Assembly: GCA_036426205.1 (NCBI GenBank)
Contig: CM071568.1
Location: 48,404,533-48,468,532, forward strand
DNA length: 64,000 bases
Direction: 5' to 3'
DNA from: Ascaphus truei
Taxonomy: Eukaryota > Chordata > Amphibia > Anura > Ascaphidae
Position numbers and translations under genes: made by a program. This document shows positions 1 to 11,869 of the stretch, piece by piece. Each line of letters opens with the position of its first letter. Within the stretch, counting starts at the first letter, position 1. The notes beneath the pieces were generated by a model. That model was not told where the DNA came from. It worked only from the letters and a program-made list of their open reading frames with translations, and ran no database searches.

Positions 1-170
1 GGGGGTTAATGTGTGGTGCAGGGGGGTTAATGTGTGGTGCAGGGGGGGTTGACATGAGGTGCAGGGGGTGTTGATGTGAGGTGCAGGGGGGGAGAGTGAT
101 GTGAGGTGCAGGGGGGGGTGGGATGTGTGTGGTGTGCAGGGGGGTATTATGTGTGTGAGTGAGGGGGAGA
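1..170. repeat. G-rich minisatellite
   Basis: Roughly 22-30 bp units built on runs of G followed by a TGTGGTGCAG-like or TGAGGTGCAG-like segment repeat about six times. The array continues to the left edge, so its true size is unknown. It lies in PTDSS1 intron 1. The long G runs could form quadruplexes (inference). Confidence 0.85.
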
Positions 171-232
171 GATGGGGGTACGAGAGATAGGGAGTATCGC
201 AAAGGTTGATAGTGAGGGGTTCTGGGGGAGAT

Positions 233-302
233 ATGAGGATGATGATGAAGGGTGCTGGGGGAGATATATGAGGATGATGAGGATGAGGTGCTGGAGGAGA
301 GG

Positions 303-333
<31 letters not shown>

Positions 334-335
334 AC
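233..335. repeat. GAT/GATGAG simple repeat
   Basis: An imperfect trinucleotide tract (GAT with GAG and GGT interruptions) ends in a pure run of about nine GAT units. The acidic or serine-rich open frames here are microsatellite artefacts. Confidence 0.9.
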
Positions 336-789
336 CCGTGCAGCCCAATTTTTTTTTCCTTGGAGCAGTTCGGCCCTTCTCATGTTACGAGTTGTGCAGG
401 CCTGGCTTAGATTATAGAGTTGCCTGCTAGCCAGGGCTTTTACAATTAAAAAGGCTGTAATCCTCCCTCAACCCAATTAAGAAAAATAATGCAATTTCAA
501 TTAGCCCAAAGGTTCTACTAGATGAATTGTCCTGAAGGTTACTACAGCAGGTGAATAATAGCAGCAGCAGGATAGCTTTCCCATGATATCACAAATGACT
601 AATCTTTTTAAAACATTGCAAACAAAACCAAAAATGTAAGTATGTATGGCAGCACGCACAGACATCCTAATTCTTGTATGTCCCCGATTTGTCAAACTAC
701 TAAACATTGCAAAAAGAAAAATGTGAAGGGTTAACATGCTTACAAACCAACAACTGCTTCAGTTTGGTTCTAGGAGACACTACAAGAAA

Positions 790-935
790 AGTGATGTACT
801 TCGATTGTAAGCTCTTTGGGGCAGGGAATCCTTTTCCTAATGTCTACTTGTATGTATGAAGCGCTTATTCCTATTAGGTCACGTGTTACTGCTTCAAAGC
901 GCTATGTACATGGCTGGCGCTATATAAAGATCTAC
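790..935 (+). repeat. SINE/LINE-tail interspersed repeat
   Basis: It carries the ATTGTAAGCTC...GGGGCAGGGA block followed by a GCGCTATGTACATGGCTGGCGC-type end. Related copies lie at 13806-13945 and 52500-52660, and the same block ends the L2 fragment near 13215 and the SINEs near 6665 and 50520. The shared tail fits SINEs that use L2 machinery (inference). Confidence 0.65.
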
Positions 936-980
936 ATACAAACCAATGGCATACACCTGCATCAGTAGAATTCTCACCCT

Positions 981-995
981 GATGTGTGTGTGTGT

Positions 996-1036
<41 letters not shown>

Positions 1037-1155
1037 TGTATGTGTGTGTGTGTATATGTGTGTGTGTATGTGTGTGTGTGTATGTATGTGTGTGTATATG
1101 TGTGTGTATATGTGTGTGTGTGTATATGTATGTGTGTGTATGTGTGTGTGTGTGT
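981..1155. repeat. (TG)n microsatellite
   Basis: A long TG/TATG tract. All Cys-Val or His-Thr open frames on both strands here come from the repeat. Confidence 0.97.
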
Positions 1156-3654
1156 TCCCTCTTTCCTTTGTATCTCATTTGCACATTGCATGGATTTCCA
1201 CAGCCGTAAACCCCACCTAAGACTATTTTTCACAGTTTAGATATACACAAGAAAAGCTTAATAATTAGATCTGTTGCTCTGCAAAAATAGTAATTTTCAC
1301 AGTTTATGGAATAAGCGCAAAAGAGGGAAAAAAAAAAAAAGGCTGGAGTTGATAGGAATAAGAGAAAGTGAAAATATAGTGGGGGATAAAGAAACAAAAC
1401 AATATTTACATAGTAAGTAGATGGGATTCTTATTTGGTTTTTCAAGTCAACAGTGGCCATTAATTCAGAGCAAGCCCATTCCAGGCAGTGATAGGGTTAA
1501 TTATATTCTAGTTTTGGGAATTTTGTATTTGGATGTCTTTAGTGTCTATTGAAGTCATATAATCACGTGTAGTGATTTAACATTAAACCAAAAGTATTTT
1601 TGCACCGTAGTGTGACAAGCATAATTTCTTTTTGGCTAATGTCACTGGACCCTGCGCAAACACTACATAGGGGCTTATTCTATAAACTCTGAAGTCCAAG
1701 TCAATAGGAGTTGTTGCAGTTTATATAATAAGCCCAATGCCCTGTAACTCTACTATCTTTCTTGGTTCTGTCCTCGCATACCCTTTTCTGTGCAATTTAA
1801 ATCTTCTAGGTCAGTGTGTGTGTGTGAATATCTTTTTGTTTTCCATTGAAATTATTTTACTAGGAACTTCACATTAATCTCATTTTCCACGATGTCCTAT
1901 CATGACATTACTACTTGTCAATAGACACAGTAAATTAAGGAGCTATATGGGCTGATGTGTAAGATGTCTGTAGGCGAATTTTAGACTATTTTTCGTCTAT
2001 TAACAAATCAATTCTAAAGCAGCCATGTGCAGGTATTAGGTCTGTATTCGTCTTTTTAGCTTATGTGAAACAGCGTTCCTGGAGAAGAACCTCTAACATC
2101 TTATCCACTGGAAGCCATCAGTTGCATTAAAAAAAAAAAAATGCAATAAAAACGGTTGTTGTCAGAGGAGCTCCCCGATTACCATAAGATTTAATAAAAT
2201 AAAACCTTATTATTCATTGGTTAGCATTATAACCAGTTAGCCAATTTATGAGAGCAGCATCACTTTTTAGGAAAACAAACCAGAGCACTCACGTGCAAAT
2301 GCATTGAGTTTTCCTACAACCTAGTGGGCTGCTGGTTCCCCAAGGAGACATCTGAGAACCTCTGAAGTAGGGTTCGGCATTTTACTGCAAGGACCAGCTT
2401 GGCCTGACTGCTGACAATTTATATTAGTATTTTTTTACGTCTCTGAAATGCTTTAACCCACCCTTCGGCATTAGTGTCTGGAAAGGAAAGGGTAGATGGG
2501 GTCTAACCCTTTTGAGTGACACAAGGCATTGGCACCAGTGTGCCCCAAACCCTCGGGTACTTGTGATCATGTGACCGCTTCTTTGATGTCTCCTAGCAAA
2601 ATGAGTGCCAGACCCCATGATGTAGTAGCTATGTCTTGGGGCACTCAACGGGTTAAAACAGCAATACACAATATAACGGTATAGCCGCCATAAAGAATAC
2701 ATGGGAAAAGTCTTAATTTTCTGTTCAGAACTATAAAGGGAATAATGAAAATAACAGAATGTGTATTAGATACAACTCCACTTATGTGGTCAGTTCTAGA
2801 GACCATTTCTCCAGAAGGCAATAAAACAAACGAGAGAGATTGTGCTACTAAATGGTGCATGGTCTAACATCAGGGGTGTGCAAACTTTTTACACCGCGCC
2901 CACCCAACCCTCTTACCTTCTCTCCAGCATCTCTGTGATGTTGCAGCATCATGAGAACGCATCACCATTTGATGTCACGGCGATGCGTCGTAGCTACCAG
3001 AAGACACAGTCGGAGAAACCGGAGAGACGGAAAGAGGCTTGGTTCGGCGCCACCTTTCTACATAAAAAATATATCAGGAAAGACAAAAGGCCCCCCCAAT
3101 ATGTACAGCTTGGAGGAGAGAAGAGAGAGGGAGATATGCTCAAACATGTAAGAGAGATTACAAAATGTACAGCAGAGAAGTGCTGGAACAAGAGGTCATG
3201 AGCCCTTTGGGTGCCCCGAGATGTAGCTACAGCTTGGGGTTCGGTACTCCAGGGGCCCCATGACGTAGTAGCTACATCAAACCAAGCCCGCTGAGTTTGC
3301 TAGGAGATCGCGCCTACATTGATGATATGGAAGGGGGAGGGGGGGACTCCTCCCCTTCCATCCTCAGTAACGTGGTCGCGAGTGCTAGAGCGGTCGTAAA
3401 ACTCTGGTGCCGCGGCCTCCACGGGCACTCAAAAGTTTAAGATGGATGGTGGCAGGCTCAGGGGAAATGTTCTTCACAGAAAGGGTGCTGGATTCTTAAA
3501 ATTGTCTCACAAGGAGGCGGCCAATACAATACGGGAGTTTAAAAATGCTTGGGCTAGACTGATAGCAGAAGGTAGGGGGGGTGAGGGGAGAATCCTGCTC
3601 AGCTCAGACAATAATAACTTGCTAGAGAGGTGCTATCAGGGATAATGCATGTGT

Positions 3655-4690
3655 GTAGGAGGGGGAAAGACAAGAACCCCAAGCGATGCACTCAACTGTA
3701 CTAAATGAAAATAATAAATTGTTTATTAATATATATTGGAGTAAACATAGAAAAAAGTTAAAACCTAAGCGATGTACTTGGGAAAACCTAAATGTGGATC
3801 TCTCCTAATGGTCAAATGGCATAGGTATACACCTTTAAATAGCCATTCATGCTGAACATGCCTTGCAGTTAAATGTGAATATGTATCACACAGCACTTGA
3901 ACATAATAGCTCTTAATATGTACACTTTGTTACATCCCTAAAGGATAGTGGTACATATACATTGTAATCCTAAAGAGCAATGAGATACAGTGATAGCTGG
4001 GAGCACTAGTTAAGTTGACACTACAGTATATATAGTAATGCCTGTGTGTTGCACATGGCATTGGTGCCTGCACAAATAAGCTTAGTGCAATCCCAAACAG
4101 AGAGGAACCCCAGTGATTGTAAACAAAAATATCTGGGGACAAGCGTCGCTATAAAGCAGGTGTTGGTAAGTACAGAACCCTATTGGCCAGTATGGTAGTC
4201 CAGCCGGGCGTATGCACACCCCAGTCTACTTACATACACCCAATGTAGTAGTATACCGACAGACACTTCCTGTTATGTAGCAATAGCTCTGCATCCACTA
4301 GTAATCAGCTCTGACCAGCACAGGATAGAAAGATCTAATAGTCCCTATCAATTGCTAGTGGGATCCACATCTGTGGCCCACATCAGAGTTTAACTGCCAA
4401 GTTCCTATTCTAGCTGACCAGAGACAAACTCCTGTGAGTTTGCAGTACACTCGACGTCGCTATGACGTCACCCCGACGCGCGTTTTGTTCCGGAGCAAGG
4501 GAACTTCTTCGGGGGTCCTCTCTGTTTGCCATTTGACCATTAGGAAAGATCCACATTTAGGATTTCCCAAGTACATCGCTTAGGTTTTAACTTTCTATGT
4601 TTACTCCAATATATATTAATAAACAATTTATTATTTTCATCTAGTAGAGTTGAGTGCATCACTTAGGGTTCTTGTCTTTCCCACTCCTAC
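3655..4690. mobile_element. Inverted-repeat element with ribozyme-like core
   Basis: Arms at about 3655-3822 and 4528-4690 are near-perfect reverse complements of each other for about 165 bp. The shared parts include the ATATATATTAATAAACAATT segment and the AAGTACATCGCTTAGGTTTT segment. Just inside the right arm is a hammerhead-like motif (4471-4515). The arrangement resembles the other ribozyme-bearing palindromes in this window and probably derives from a Penelope-like element. No coding capacity remains. Confidence 0.75.
4471..4515 (-). ncRNA. Hammerhead-ribozyme-like motif (degenerate)
   Basis: Read on the minus strand: a CCGAAGA core (consensus CTGANGA with one change), stem II GTTCC/GGAAC, AAAA in place of GAAA, then a GC-rich palindrome ending in GTC. 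CCCC before the core can pair with GGGG after the GTC to form stem I. The core changes suggest an inactive copy. Confidence 0.5.
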
Positions 4691-4770
4691 ACATAGACTG
4701 ATAGCCACAGATTAAATAGGGTCTGAGGTTTTACAGCTGATGGGAAAATGGGCAGACAAGGTGGAGCCCA

Positions 4771-5027
4771 AGTAAGGCTGCACGTATAGTGCCAGCGACG
4801 TCGCCCGAAAACAAATGTATTGCCGCCGTTGCGTGCGCCGATAGTAAGCACGACGCAAAATTTGGAACCCGGTCAAATTTGATTTTTCAGAGGCTGTCGC
4901 CACGTGAGAGCCTCTGAACCAATCAATGATCTGGTCACCCGTGAAGTCGCCGCAAAGCGAATAACAACTTTCGCTAGCGGCGACGGGTGACGTCAACCGT
5001 CACGCGAATTATAAGCGTGGTCTAACT
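4771..5027. mobile_element. MITE, family A
   Basis: About 257 bp. The left end GTAAGGCTGCACGTATAGTG pairs with a complementary right end near 5005-5027. The inside is rich in CG and CGAC motifs. A second copy of the family, 61101-61434, has clearer inverted ends. Confidence 0.65.
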
Positions 5028-5199
5028 CATCTGCCGTCAAATCCTGTTTCTATTTGCCAAAAAAAGAGTTTGCATTAAAAAACAAAACAAAAAAACAAAC
5101 ACCACACACGATTCCTGAACTACCTAAGACATGGTTCGCGATTGTAAGCCGGTGTTTCATGACAACAGGGTTTTAATAGTGATCATGATTAGAACCAAC

Positions 5200-6037
5200 G
5201 CTAAAACCACCCTAACCCCTGTCACTAGTTTTAAATACCTGGGCTTATGGTTTGACTCCCACTTAACATTAGGGATGCACATTGATACCCTGACAACAAA
5301 GACCTATGCCAAACTAGGGGTACTTTACAGGAACAAATCCTCCCTAAGTCTCCTGGTCAGAAAGCGTATCGCACAGCAGATGCTAATGCCAATTATTGAC
5401 TATGGAGACATAGCATATGGTACGGCACCTCAAACCCACCTTAGCAAACTTGACACCCTCTACAAGTCAATTTGTCGTTTTGTTCTCCACTGCAACTACA
5501 ACACACATCACTGCGATATGCTCAAAGAACTAGATTGGTCAACACTAGAGTCTAAGCGCAAAGTTCACCTTTCCTGTCTTGCCTTTAAATTCTTTATGGG
5601 CAAGCTACCCAGCTACCTGAACAAGCTCCTCACCCCTACCACATGCAGCACTTATCACCTGAGATCAGACTCCAAAAGACTGTTCATGGTCCCAAGGCTC
5701 AACAAAGTATCCGGCCGTTCCTCCTTCTCTTACCGTGCACCCCAAAACTGGAACAACCTACCGGAGACTCTTACATCCACCACCAGTTTAAGTTCTTTCA
5801 AATCTAAGGCTGTCTCACATTTTAATCTGGTCTGTAACTGTTTCATACGCCCATAATATATATTTTCTTTAACTGTGCATGCAATGTCTTGTATATAATG
5901 TATACCCTGTTCATTTATGTAACTGTATTTGTAACCATGTATTATTTGTCTTAACTCTATGGCCAGGACATACTTGAAAACGAGAGGTAACTCAATGTAT
6001 TTCTTCCTGGTAAAATATTTTATAAATAAATAAATAA
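5200..6037 (+). mobile_element. LINE 3' end (L2/CR1-like ORF2 C-terminus)
   Basis: One open frame at 5131-5856 encodes the tail of a non-LTR retrotransposon ORF2. Visible are FKYLGLWFDSHLT, the LPSYLNKLLTP segment, RLFMVPRLNK and an APQNWNNLPETL block like the WNSLP motif of L2/CR1-type LINEs. The reverse-transcriptase core is missing because of 5' truncation. A short 3' UTR ends in TAAA repeats near 6037. A longer but more decayed copy of the same family lies at 54780-57320. It is a fossil, not a host gene. Confidence 0.85.
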
Positions 6038-6489
6038 AATAAATGTTGATGCGATCAGCCCACAGTGAATCAACAGCCTCTGGGTTAAATGAAGACAAAC
6101 ATGCTGTAGCATTTGGATTACAACTATACACTATGTCTAAAGCCCTGTTACCCTGTCAATCTTCCATTTCTCCATCCTCCCTGCCCAAGCTGCCTTTCTG
6201 GCAACAAAAACAAAGAGACAAGAAAAAAGTCCCACCATTAATACCCTGCAAAAAAAACCACTACTAGAGCTTATTCAACAGTTAAAACTGCTAAACCTCA
6301 CTACGCACCAATGTTTAATAAAACTTTATATCTACATACAAAACAATATAAACAGTTCTGCACATCAATTTTATGGTGCTTTTCCAAGTGTCACCCGGTC
6401 TGAAACTTACAAGTGACGTAATAATAAATGTACTGATCTGTGAAGTGACAGACTTCAGAGATCAGCACATTTATTATTTAGGGCACTTG

Positions 6490-6665
6490 TTTTCACTCCT
6501 GATGTCAGCTCCTTGTGACCTTGGGCAAGTCACTTTATCTCCCTGTGCCTCAGGCACCACAAACAGATTGTAAGCTCTACGGGGCAGGGACCTGTGCCTG
6601 CAAAATGTCTCTGTAAAGCGCTACGTAAAACAAGCAGCGCTATACAAGAACATGCTATTATCATT
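6490..6665 (+). mobile_element. SINE, 5'-truncated
   Basis: It matches the 3' two thirds of the SINE at 50341-50520: CTCCTTGTGACCTTGGGCAA, CCTGTGCCTCAGGCACCA, GATTGTAAGCTC, GGGGCAGGGACCTGTGCCTG. It ends in AAGCAGCGCTATACAAGAAC and a short ATTAT tail. The tRNA-like head is absent. Confidence 0.8.
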
Positions 6666-6761
6666 ATATGTTAGGAGATAACAGTGACAAGCGGGGTTGC
6701 AGACCAGTCTGAGATGTGATGTGCTCACAAGTGATTTTTTTCCATTTGCTGTATGCTATAC

Positions 6762-7099
6762 CAGCGGTGCGCAAAGTGGGGGGCGCGACCCCCAGGGGGG
6801 GCGGGAGATTGTGCTGGGGGGGCGCGGGCAGTTGCAGAGGCCCAGCGCTCTTCCCCCAGGCATTTAAATTAAATGCCGGGGGATCGCGTGAGGCCCCTGC
6901 AACTGTTTACTTACCGGGATACAGCCGTCTGTGTTGCGTCGCCATGGCAACGCGGCATCAATAGACGCCGCGGCACCATGTGACCTGACGTCACACGCCC
7001 ACGCAGCGTCATCTGACGCGTCTGAAGGAAGGCAGGGGGGCGCGAGAGCCGGGGGCAGAGAGACAGGGGGGCGCAGCACAAAAAGTTTGCGCTCCCCTG
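6762..7099. mobile_element. hAT MITE, family 1
   Basis: 338 bp. It begins CAGCGGTGCGCAAA and ends TTTGCGCTCCCCTG, which are inverted relative to each other. It is flanked by a perfect 8-bp duplication TGCTATAC (6754-6761 and 7100-7107). An 8-bp duplication and CAG-type ends define hAT elements. The inside is GC-rich with no transposase. Confidence 0.92.
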
Positions 7100-7423
7100 T
7101 GCTATACGATGAAGGTTTTGGCCACTTTTATTTTTTATTAACCCACCATAAAACTTATTGGTGTTGTTGAAACCTATCCCAGCTTCAATTGGCAAAGCCA
7201 GAATAGCCAGCCTCATACTAATGAGACACAAAATGTCAAAACGCCTGTATGTGAGTAGGTTCACTGGCTATGCATTTAACCCAGGCTGTGCTGAAAAATT
7301 GAGTAATTCAGCAGGCATATGCTTATAGGGGACCATATCAAAATTGAGTTGGAGTTAAAGGTGACAGTGTGCTCATTTGTAAATCACTTCCCAGAAGATA
7401 TCCCTGGCTGCAGTGAAAGCACT

Positions 7424-7696
7424 GTATGGGGGGGGGGGGGGGAAGGGTCGCGACTGTTAGAGGCCCCACGCTTCCCCGAAGGCATTTAAAATAAATGCTG
7501 GAGATCGCACAAGGCCTCTGTAACATCTTAACTTACCTTGGTTCCAGTGACGCGTCATTTGACGCCGCCATGTCCCCGCGACGTCATTTGACGCCATGTC
7601 CCCGCGACGTCATTTGACGCCGGAGCCGTGCAGGGGGGGGGGGTGCGCGAGCCAGAGGGAAGAAAGGGGGACACATGAAGGTAAGTTTGCACACCC
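7424..7696. mobile_element. hAT MITE, family 1, left-end-damaged copy
   Basis: It shares the GAGGCCCC...CATTTAAA...AAATGC core and the right end GTTTGCACACCCCTG with the copies at 6762 and 29482, but poly-G replaces the left end. A CCCCGCGACGTCATTTGACG unit is tandemly duplicated near 7565-7622. Confidence 0.75.
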
Positions 7697-8641
7697 CTGA
7701 GCTTGGAGATAATGGTGACAAGCAGGGTTACAGACATGCCTGAGACATGGGAGTATGCTCACAAGTGATTCTTTCATTTGCTGTAGACCATGTCATACAG
7801 ATGTCACTTCACTATGGTCATCAGAAAGACCCAAATAAATATTGGTTTAACAGTAAATATGACAGAGTACAAATGTCTCTGGAAAGGAAAAATAGGCAGA
7901 AATGGAAATGAATACAATAAAAAAAAAAAAAAAAAAACATCCCTCAGGGTGACCAGATGGCGACATGCGCTAAGCACAAAGCTCATTTCCTATACAATTC
8001 AATACAGATTACCCAGGGGGAGGCTATTGACGCGAGATTCAATAAAAACAGGACGTTTTGAACCTTGGCAATCTGTAGCCATCTGGTCAGCCTACCAAAG
8101 AACTAAGAGCTAATCAAACACTGCATTGTACCAGTCACCTCTCAAAAAATTAAAATAGGAAAATGGTAGGAAAGGCAGAAACATACCTGCGATTTATATC
8201 ACACTTTGCAGACTACAGCTCCACATATATTTCAATGTCAAACTTAAGTTCACCCAATAATGCACACAGTACACTCATTCAGTGCTAGTCAAGAATACAT
8301 GGCACTGAACAGGTTTAAAAAAAAATGCAGGGCCCATTACTGAACCAATCACTCCAGCACGCAAAATGCAACATTTGTATTGACGTGTAACCGATTGTGC
8401 TAAACTTCACCATTAGATTGCAAGCTCCCTGGCACAGATACTCCCTTATCTCGGGGGGGGGGGGGAAGCATACAATCAATTGAACCACATAAAGATCTGA
8501 TTTTGCATGCATTTTGGCTGAGTGCAGTGCAAGCTCTCTATAATACTGTTAAGTGCCATCAGGGGCTTGCCGGATGCTCTGCATTGGGCTCACACAAGAA
8601 GGCAATACACACCCTACCCTGTACACCTCCCCCCCACTTAC

Positions 8642-8820
8642 CTTGTGAAGGCAAAGTACATGAGGCTGATAGTGGACAGGGTCAGGAGGGTGATGGTGTG
8701 GGGCTTGTAGAAGAAATCGATGGTGATATCCTCTACTTGCTGCTCGTTGATCATCCTGAAATGCAGTTTATAGTTAACATCGTCTTTGCTCAGAGTCCTC
8801 GCCCTCATGCAGGGCGCCAT
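8642..8820 (-). CDS. PTDSS1: Phosphatidylserine synthase 1, coding exon 1
   Basis: PTDSS1 makes phosphatidylserine by swapping serine for the choline of phosphatidylcholine. It works in the endoplasmic reticulum, mainly at mitochondria-associated membranes. This exon encodes 59 residues plus two bases. It starts [14 protein letters not shown], then [17 protein letters not shown], and runs into the first hydrophobic span ([17 protein letters not shown]). This is the vertebrate PTDSS1 N-terminus almost residue for residue after position 7. I chose the ATG at 8820 because its MAPC start aligns with the known N-terminus, with G at -3 and +4. An in-frame ATG at 8955 would add unrelated residues. 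The exon ends at the donor GTAAGT (8641-8636). The remaining exons are outside the window. It is divergent from MTERF3. Confidence 0.96.
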
Positions 8821-9341
8821 ACCCCAGCGCACGCCCAGTCCATCCGGAACCCAGCACACAGGCACACATCCCCGGCCAAACCATCCTGCCTCCCAGGGGG
8901 AGGGGGGAGCTCCTGGCTGCAACACAAAGAAAACCCCCATGGCGTTTGCGGCCACTGCATGCGATATTGCTACTAATATTATCTGTGGGGTTTAGTCATC
9001 GTCATTTTTTTTTTTAGTGATTATAGGAAATGCAGAAATAGAGCAATGCGAGGTTCGCCCCCCCCACCCCCCTACAATTGGAAGTTGGACCCGGCCATAG
9101 AGGAAGTGCTTTCCTCTGCTGATCCCCCACGTGGGGGGAAGGAGGTACAGGGGCCTCTGCCAACATGTATTGAGTCGGTGCATACTGTAAAGGGAAAGCT
9201 GGGGAAGGAAACAGTGCTGTGTGCAAATGTTATCCAGGGACGTTAAGAAGCGGCAGCTTTTTCATGACCGGTCCTAGTTTTGTTTTTCTTTTTGCTGTCA
9301 TAGCATTTTATTGAACACTCAAAGGCTTTTTCAGTTAAAGG
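8821..9341. promoter_or_regulatory. Candidate PTDSS1/MTERF3 promoter region
   Basis: This is the sequence directly upstream of the PTDSS1 start. PTDSS1 and MTERF3 are head-to-head neighbours in other vertebrates, so a shared promoter is plausible. CCGGAA at 8844-8849 could be an ETS/GABP site, and a consensus-like donor AAAGGGTAAGT at about 9337-9347 could end a noncoding MTERF3 first exon. No strong CpG island or TATA box is visible. All of this is inference. Confidence 0.35.
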
Positions 9342-9484
9342 GTAAGTTCAAAATGGTTGTATTTTTAAAGAGCCATCACGTACACATTGTTCGGGGAGGT
9401 AAAATAGTTGGGAGTTAGATCTGTGACGTTTACACGAATTAAGAGCAGACCCTTCAACATTTTTGCACGTGAAAATAGGTATAA

Positions 9485-9808
9485 GTGCAGTTCCTCCCTA
9501 TAACCCGCGCTGCATCTCAATATACCCTCCATATTGTTCTGCTGTTTCACCACTCCTTGGTAAACTGTTCTATTGTTTCCAACTTCTATCCACATCTCTG
9601 CCTCTCCCATGCATTGCACCACGATTTACTTTCATCCCAGTTACTTCTGCACACCTCCAATAAAAATCACCCCAGCAAATCCTCGTCTCACCTCCTACCT
9701 CCTCTTCTTCCTCCTTTCCTCCTGGTCCTGGCTGTTGGGGATATCTCTACTAATCCTGGACCTGCCCATATACACACCTGCACACGCCTCCCTGCTAACG
9801 GTGTGTAA
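9485..9808 (+). pseudogene. L2 LINE ORF2 N-terminus with 2A-like motif
   Basis: The frame reads a Ser/Leu-rich stretch, then LLVLAVGDISTNPGPAH. DISTNPGP (9740-9763) matches the 2A ribosome-skipping core DxExNPGP except for Ser in place of Glu. 2A-like sequences are known just upstream of the endonuclease in some L2/CR1-type LINEs. The frame stops soon after, and the reverse-transcriptase part resumes at 10206. It is probably one broken L2 copy with the two segments below. Confidence 0.65.
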
Positions 9809-10205
9809 CCTCTTTCCTTGCCCAGCTCAAAAAGGAGTGGCTGCACAGGTGAATAAAGAAGTGCAGGTTTTGTGCATTGGACTCTCTTTACCTTGATCTC
9901 AGGGGCTAGTGCCCGGCAGGCTGGATGTGTAAGCTTTGAGGTAGATGTAGATGTAGATGTTGAAGCTGATAAAGGGCGCCAGAGCCTTTTAATTGAACAA
10001 TAACTTGACATTCTTTATTGCTTCCAGACAGGATAGGTTTTCATAGAGAATACTTTCCTAGATCCAACACAGTTGGTCCAGGAAGGTCCGTATGGCTTGG
10101 AGTCCTCTTATAACAGCATTATCATTGGGTCTATCACTATAGGGGCACATACCTGACATACTGAAAATAATAAAGTAGACTCCATACGTTTATACTAGTT
10201 ACACA

Positions 10206-10960
10206 TTGAACATCGTGAAAGACACCACCACCATCCACATCTTCAATTCCTCCCTGACCTTTGATATTTTTCCCTCTTCCTTTAAGCATGCAGTGGTCAA
10301 ACCCATTCTCAAAAATAACCTAGACCCTACATGCCTTACTAACTACCGCTCTGTATCCCTCCTGCCGTTTGTTGCCAAATTACAGAACATCTCTTGTTCT
10401 CCCATATGATCAATTTCCTTAATTCCCATTCCCTCTTGAACCCTTTACAATCTGGCGTTTGTAAAGCTCACTCAACAGAAACTGTGCTCACTAAAGTAGC
10501 CAATGATCTATAGGAAGCTAAATCCCAAGGTCACTTTCCTGTATTAATCCTACTCGATATCTGCTGCTTTTTATACTGTCACTCTTATCTTTCATATTCT
10601 AAACTCTCTTGGTATCTGCAACTCTCCTGGTTTTAATTTTACCTCCCCCATCGCTTTTGCTAACATGTCTTCATCTGCTGTTTATCCGTCTGTTGATTTA
10701 CCTCAGGTCTCTGTTGTGGGACCCCTCCTTTTCTCTCTGCACACTATCCCTTGGTGACCTCATCAAGTCTTTTGGCCTTAGGTATTATATATTGCAGATG
10801 ATACGCAGATATATCTATCCATTCCTACCCTCACATCTGCAATACCGTCTCAAGTCTTGGATTGCTTCCTGCTATATCCTCATGGATTGTGCTCCGCCGC
10901 CTTAAACTTAATATGTCTAAAACTGAGTTCCTTATATTCCCCCTAAACCTGCCCTAATAT
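10206..10960 (+). pseudogene. L2 LINE reverse transcriptase fragment
   Basis: Frameshifted L2-clade RT. FPSSFKHAVVKPILK, LDPTCLTNYRSVSLLPF, LNPLQSGVCKAHSTETVLTK and FPVLILLDI are all visible in separate frames, followed by GTPPFLSA-type and LGDLIKSFGLRYY segments. The YADDT box is broken, and a KLNMSKTEF-like piece sits near 10905. Several stops and indels make it non-functional. After about 10980 the similarity ends, and the L2 C-terminus appears again only at 12665, suggesting a 1.7-kb insertion. Confidence 0.85.
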
Positions 10961-11460
10961 CCCCTTAGGTCCTATGTTAATGGGAGTCCCCCAGTATGTG
11001 CCCCAATCAGCAGAACCCAATATAGAGGTTTGGGGTGCTTCAACCATCAATAAGGTTGTAAGCTGATTTTATGTTTAAGTCCAAATTCCTATGTGTTTTA
11101 GAAAAGTAATTGTGAGCTTGAACCTAAGCATTATTTGGTTCAACTTTTTACACATTTTCTTATAAGAAGGTCTAGGAGTGCTGACAAAATTGGGAAATAT
11201 TTTTATTTCTGACAGTGTATCATGGTATATGTTTATGTACTGTATATGAGCTGGGGATTTCAAAGTCTGTGGTTCCGAGAGACCCTGTGGCTACCAAGCC
11301 TGGCTCCACTGAGTCTGCTCGGATCCCGGAGTTGAAAGCCACAGAGATTGCCAAGGTGTTAAAGCCATTTGGGCGCAGGAGTTACACTCAAGTACCCTTG
11401 TCCTGGCATGAATGGAAGTCATCGGACTACTGTACCATTTGCCCAGACTTTGAGACGCCT

Positions 11461-11867
11461 AAGGCCGAGCTCACACTGCCTGCTACGGCCGTGCGCTTCC
11501 GTGCACGCCTCCGCTGCGTGCTCCTGCAGCCCAGCGATCTCTGCCCAAGTTGCAGGAGTTGGGTCGCGGGGGGGGGTGCCCATGACCCCGAAGCTAGTTT
11601 TATTTTATTTATTAATTTCCCTGTGTCGAACCCCCCCCCCGCCCCCCCCTCACAATTTCAGCAGCCAATTATTGTAAAATGCCTGGGCATTGATTGGCTG
11701 CTGAAACTGACGTTACTCTGCTGCAGCCGGAGTTCACAGATTGAAAAGACTCCCGCAATTGCAGCGTCGACGTCGCACTTTGTAGCCAATGGTAGTTTCA
11801 AGACTGAACACTACCATTGGCTGCCAGGGGTCGGTGACGCGAAGTGCGCATTGTGAACGGGGCCTCA
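11461..11867. mobile_element. MITE
   Basis: About 407 bp. The left end AAGGCCGAGCTCACACTGC and right end GCATTGTGAACGGGGCCTC are inverted copies with a few mismatches. The inside is GC-rich with CGCTGCGTGCTCC-like sequence, similar in style to the 14735 and 43687 copies. Open frames across it are fortuitous. Confidence 0.7.
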
Positions 11868-11869
11868 CT

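Larger units (their letters stand above)
1..8641 (-). other. PTDSS1 intron 1 (partial)
   Basis: This is everything downstream of the PTDSS1 exon 1 splice donor on the minus strand. I looked for the next PTDSS1 exon (the segment after the first membrane span) and found no matching frame, so it must lie beyond the left edge. The stretches 340-780, 1160-2870, 6040-6480 and 8110-8640 show no gene or clear repeat. At 2872 there is a hAT-like left end (CAGGGGTGTGCAAACTTT) without a recognisable partner. Confidence 0.8.

Noticed and set aside
894..1233. Long His-Thr and Cys-Val open frames
   Set aside because: Pure translation of the TG microsatellite; the same applies at 20277-20815 and 35446-35816.
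5131..5856. Largest simple open frame on the plus strand as a host gene
   Set aside because: It is a LINE ORF2 C-terminus with a LINE 3' UTR and a second decayed copy at 54780-57320.
7946..8100. Possible MITE with GGTGACCAGATGG and CCATCTGGTCAGCC ends
   Set aside because: Ends match for about 12 bp only, and no further support (duplication or second copy) is present.
8821..8955. In-frame upstream ATG that would extend PTDSS1 by 45 residues
   Set aside because: The extra residues do not resemble any PTDSS1 N-terminus, while [14 protein letters not shown] aligns with it.
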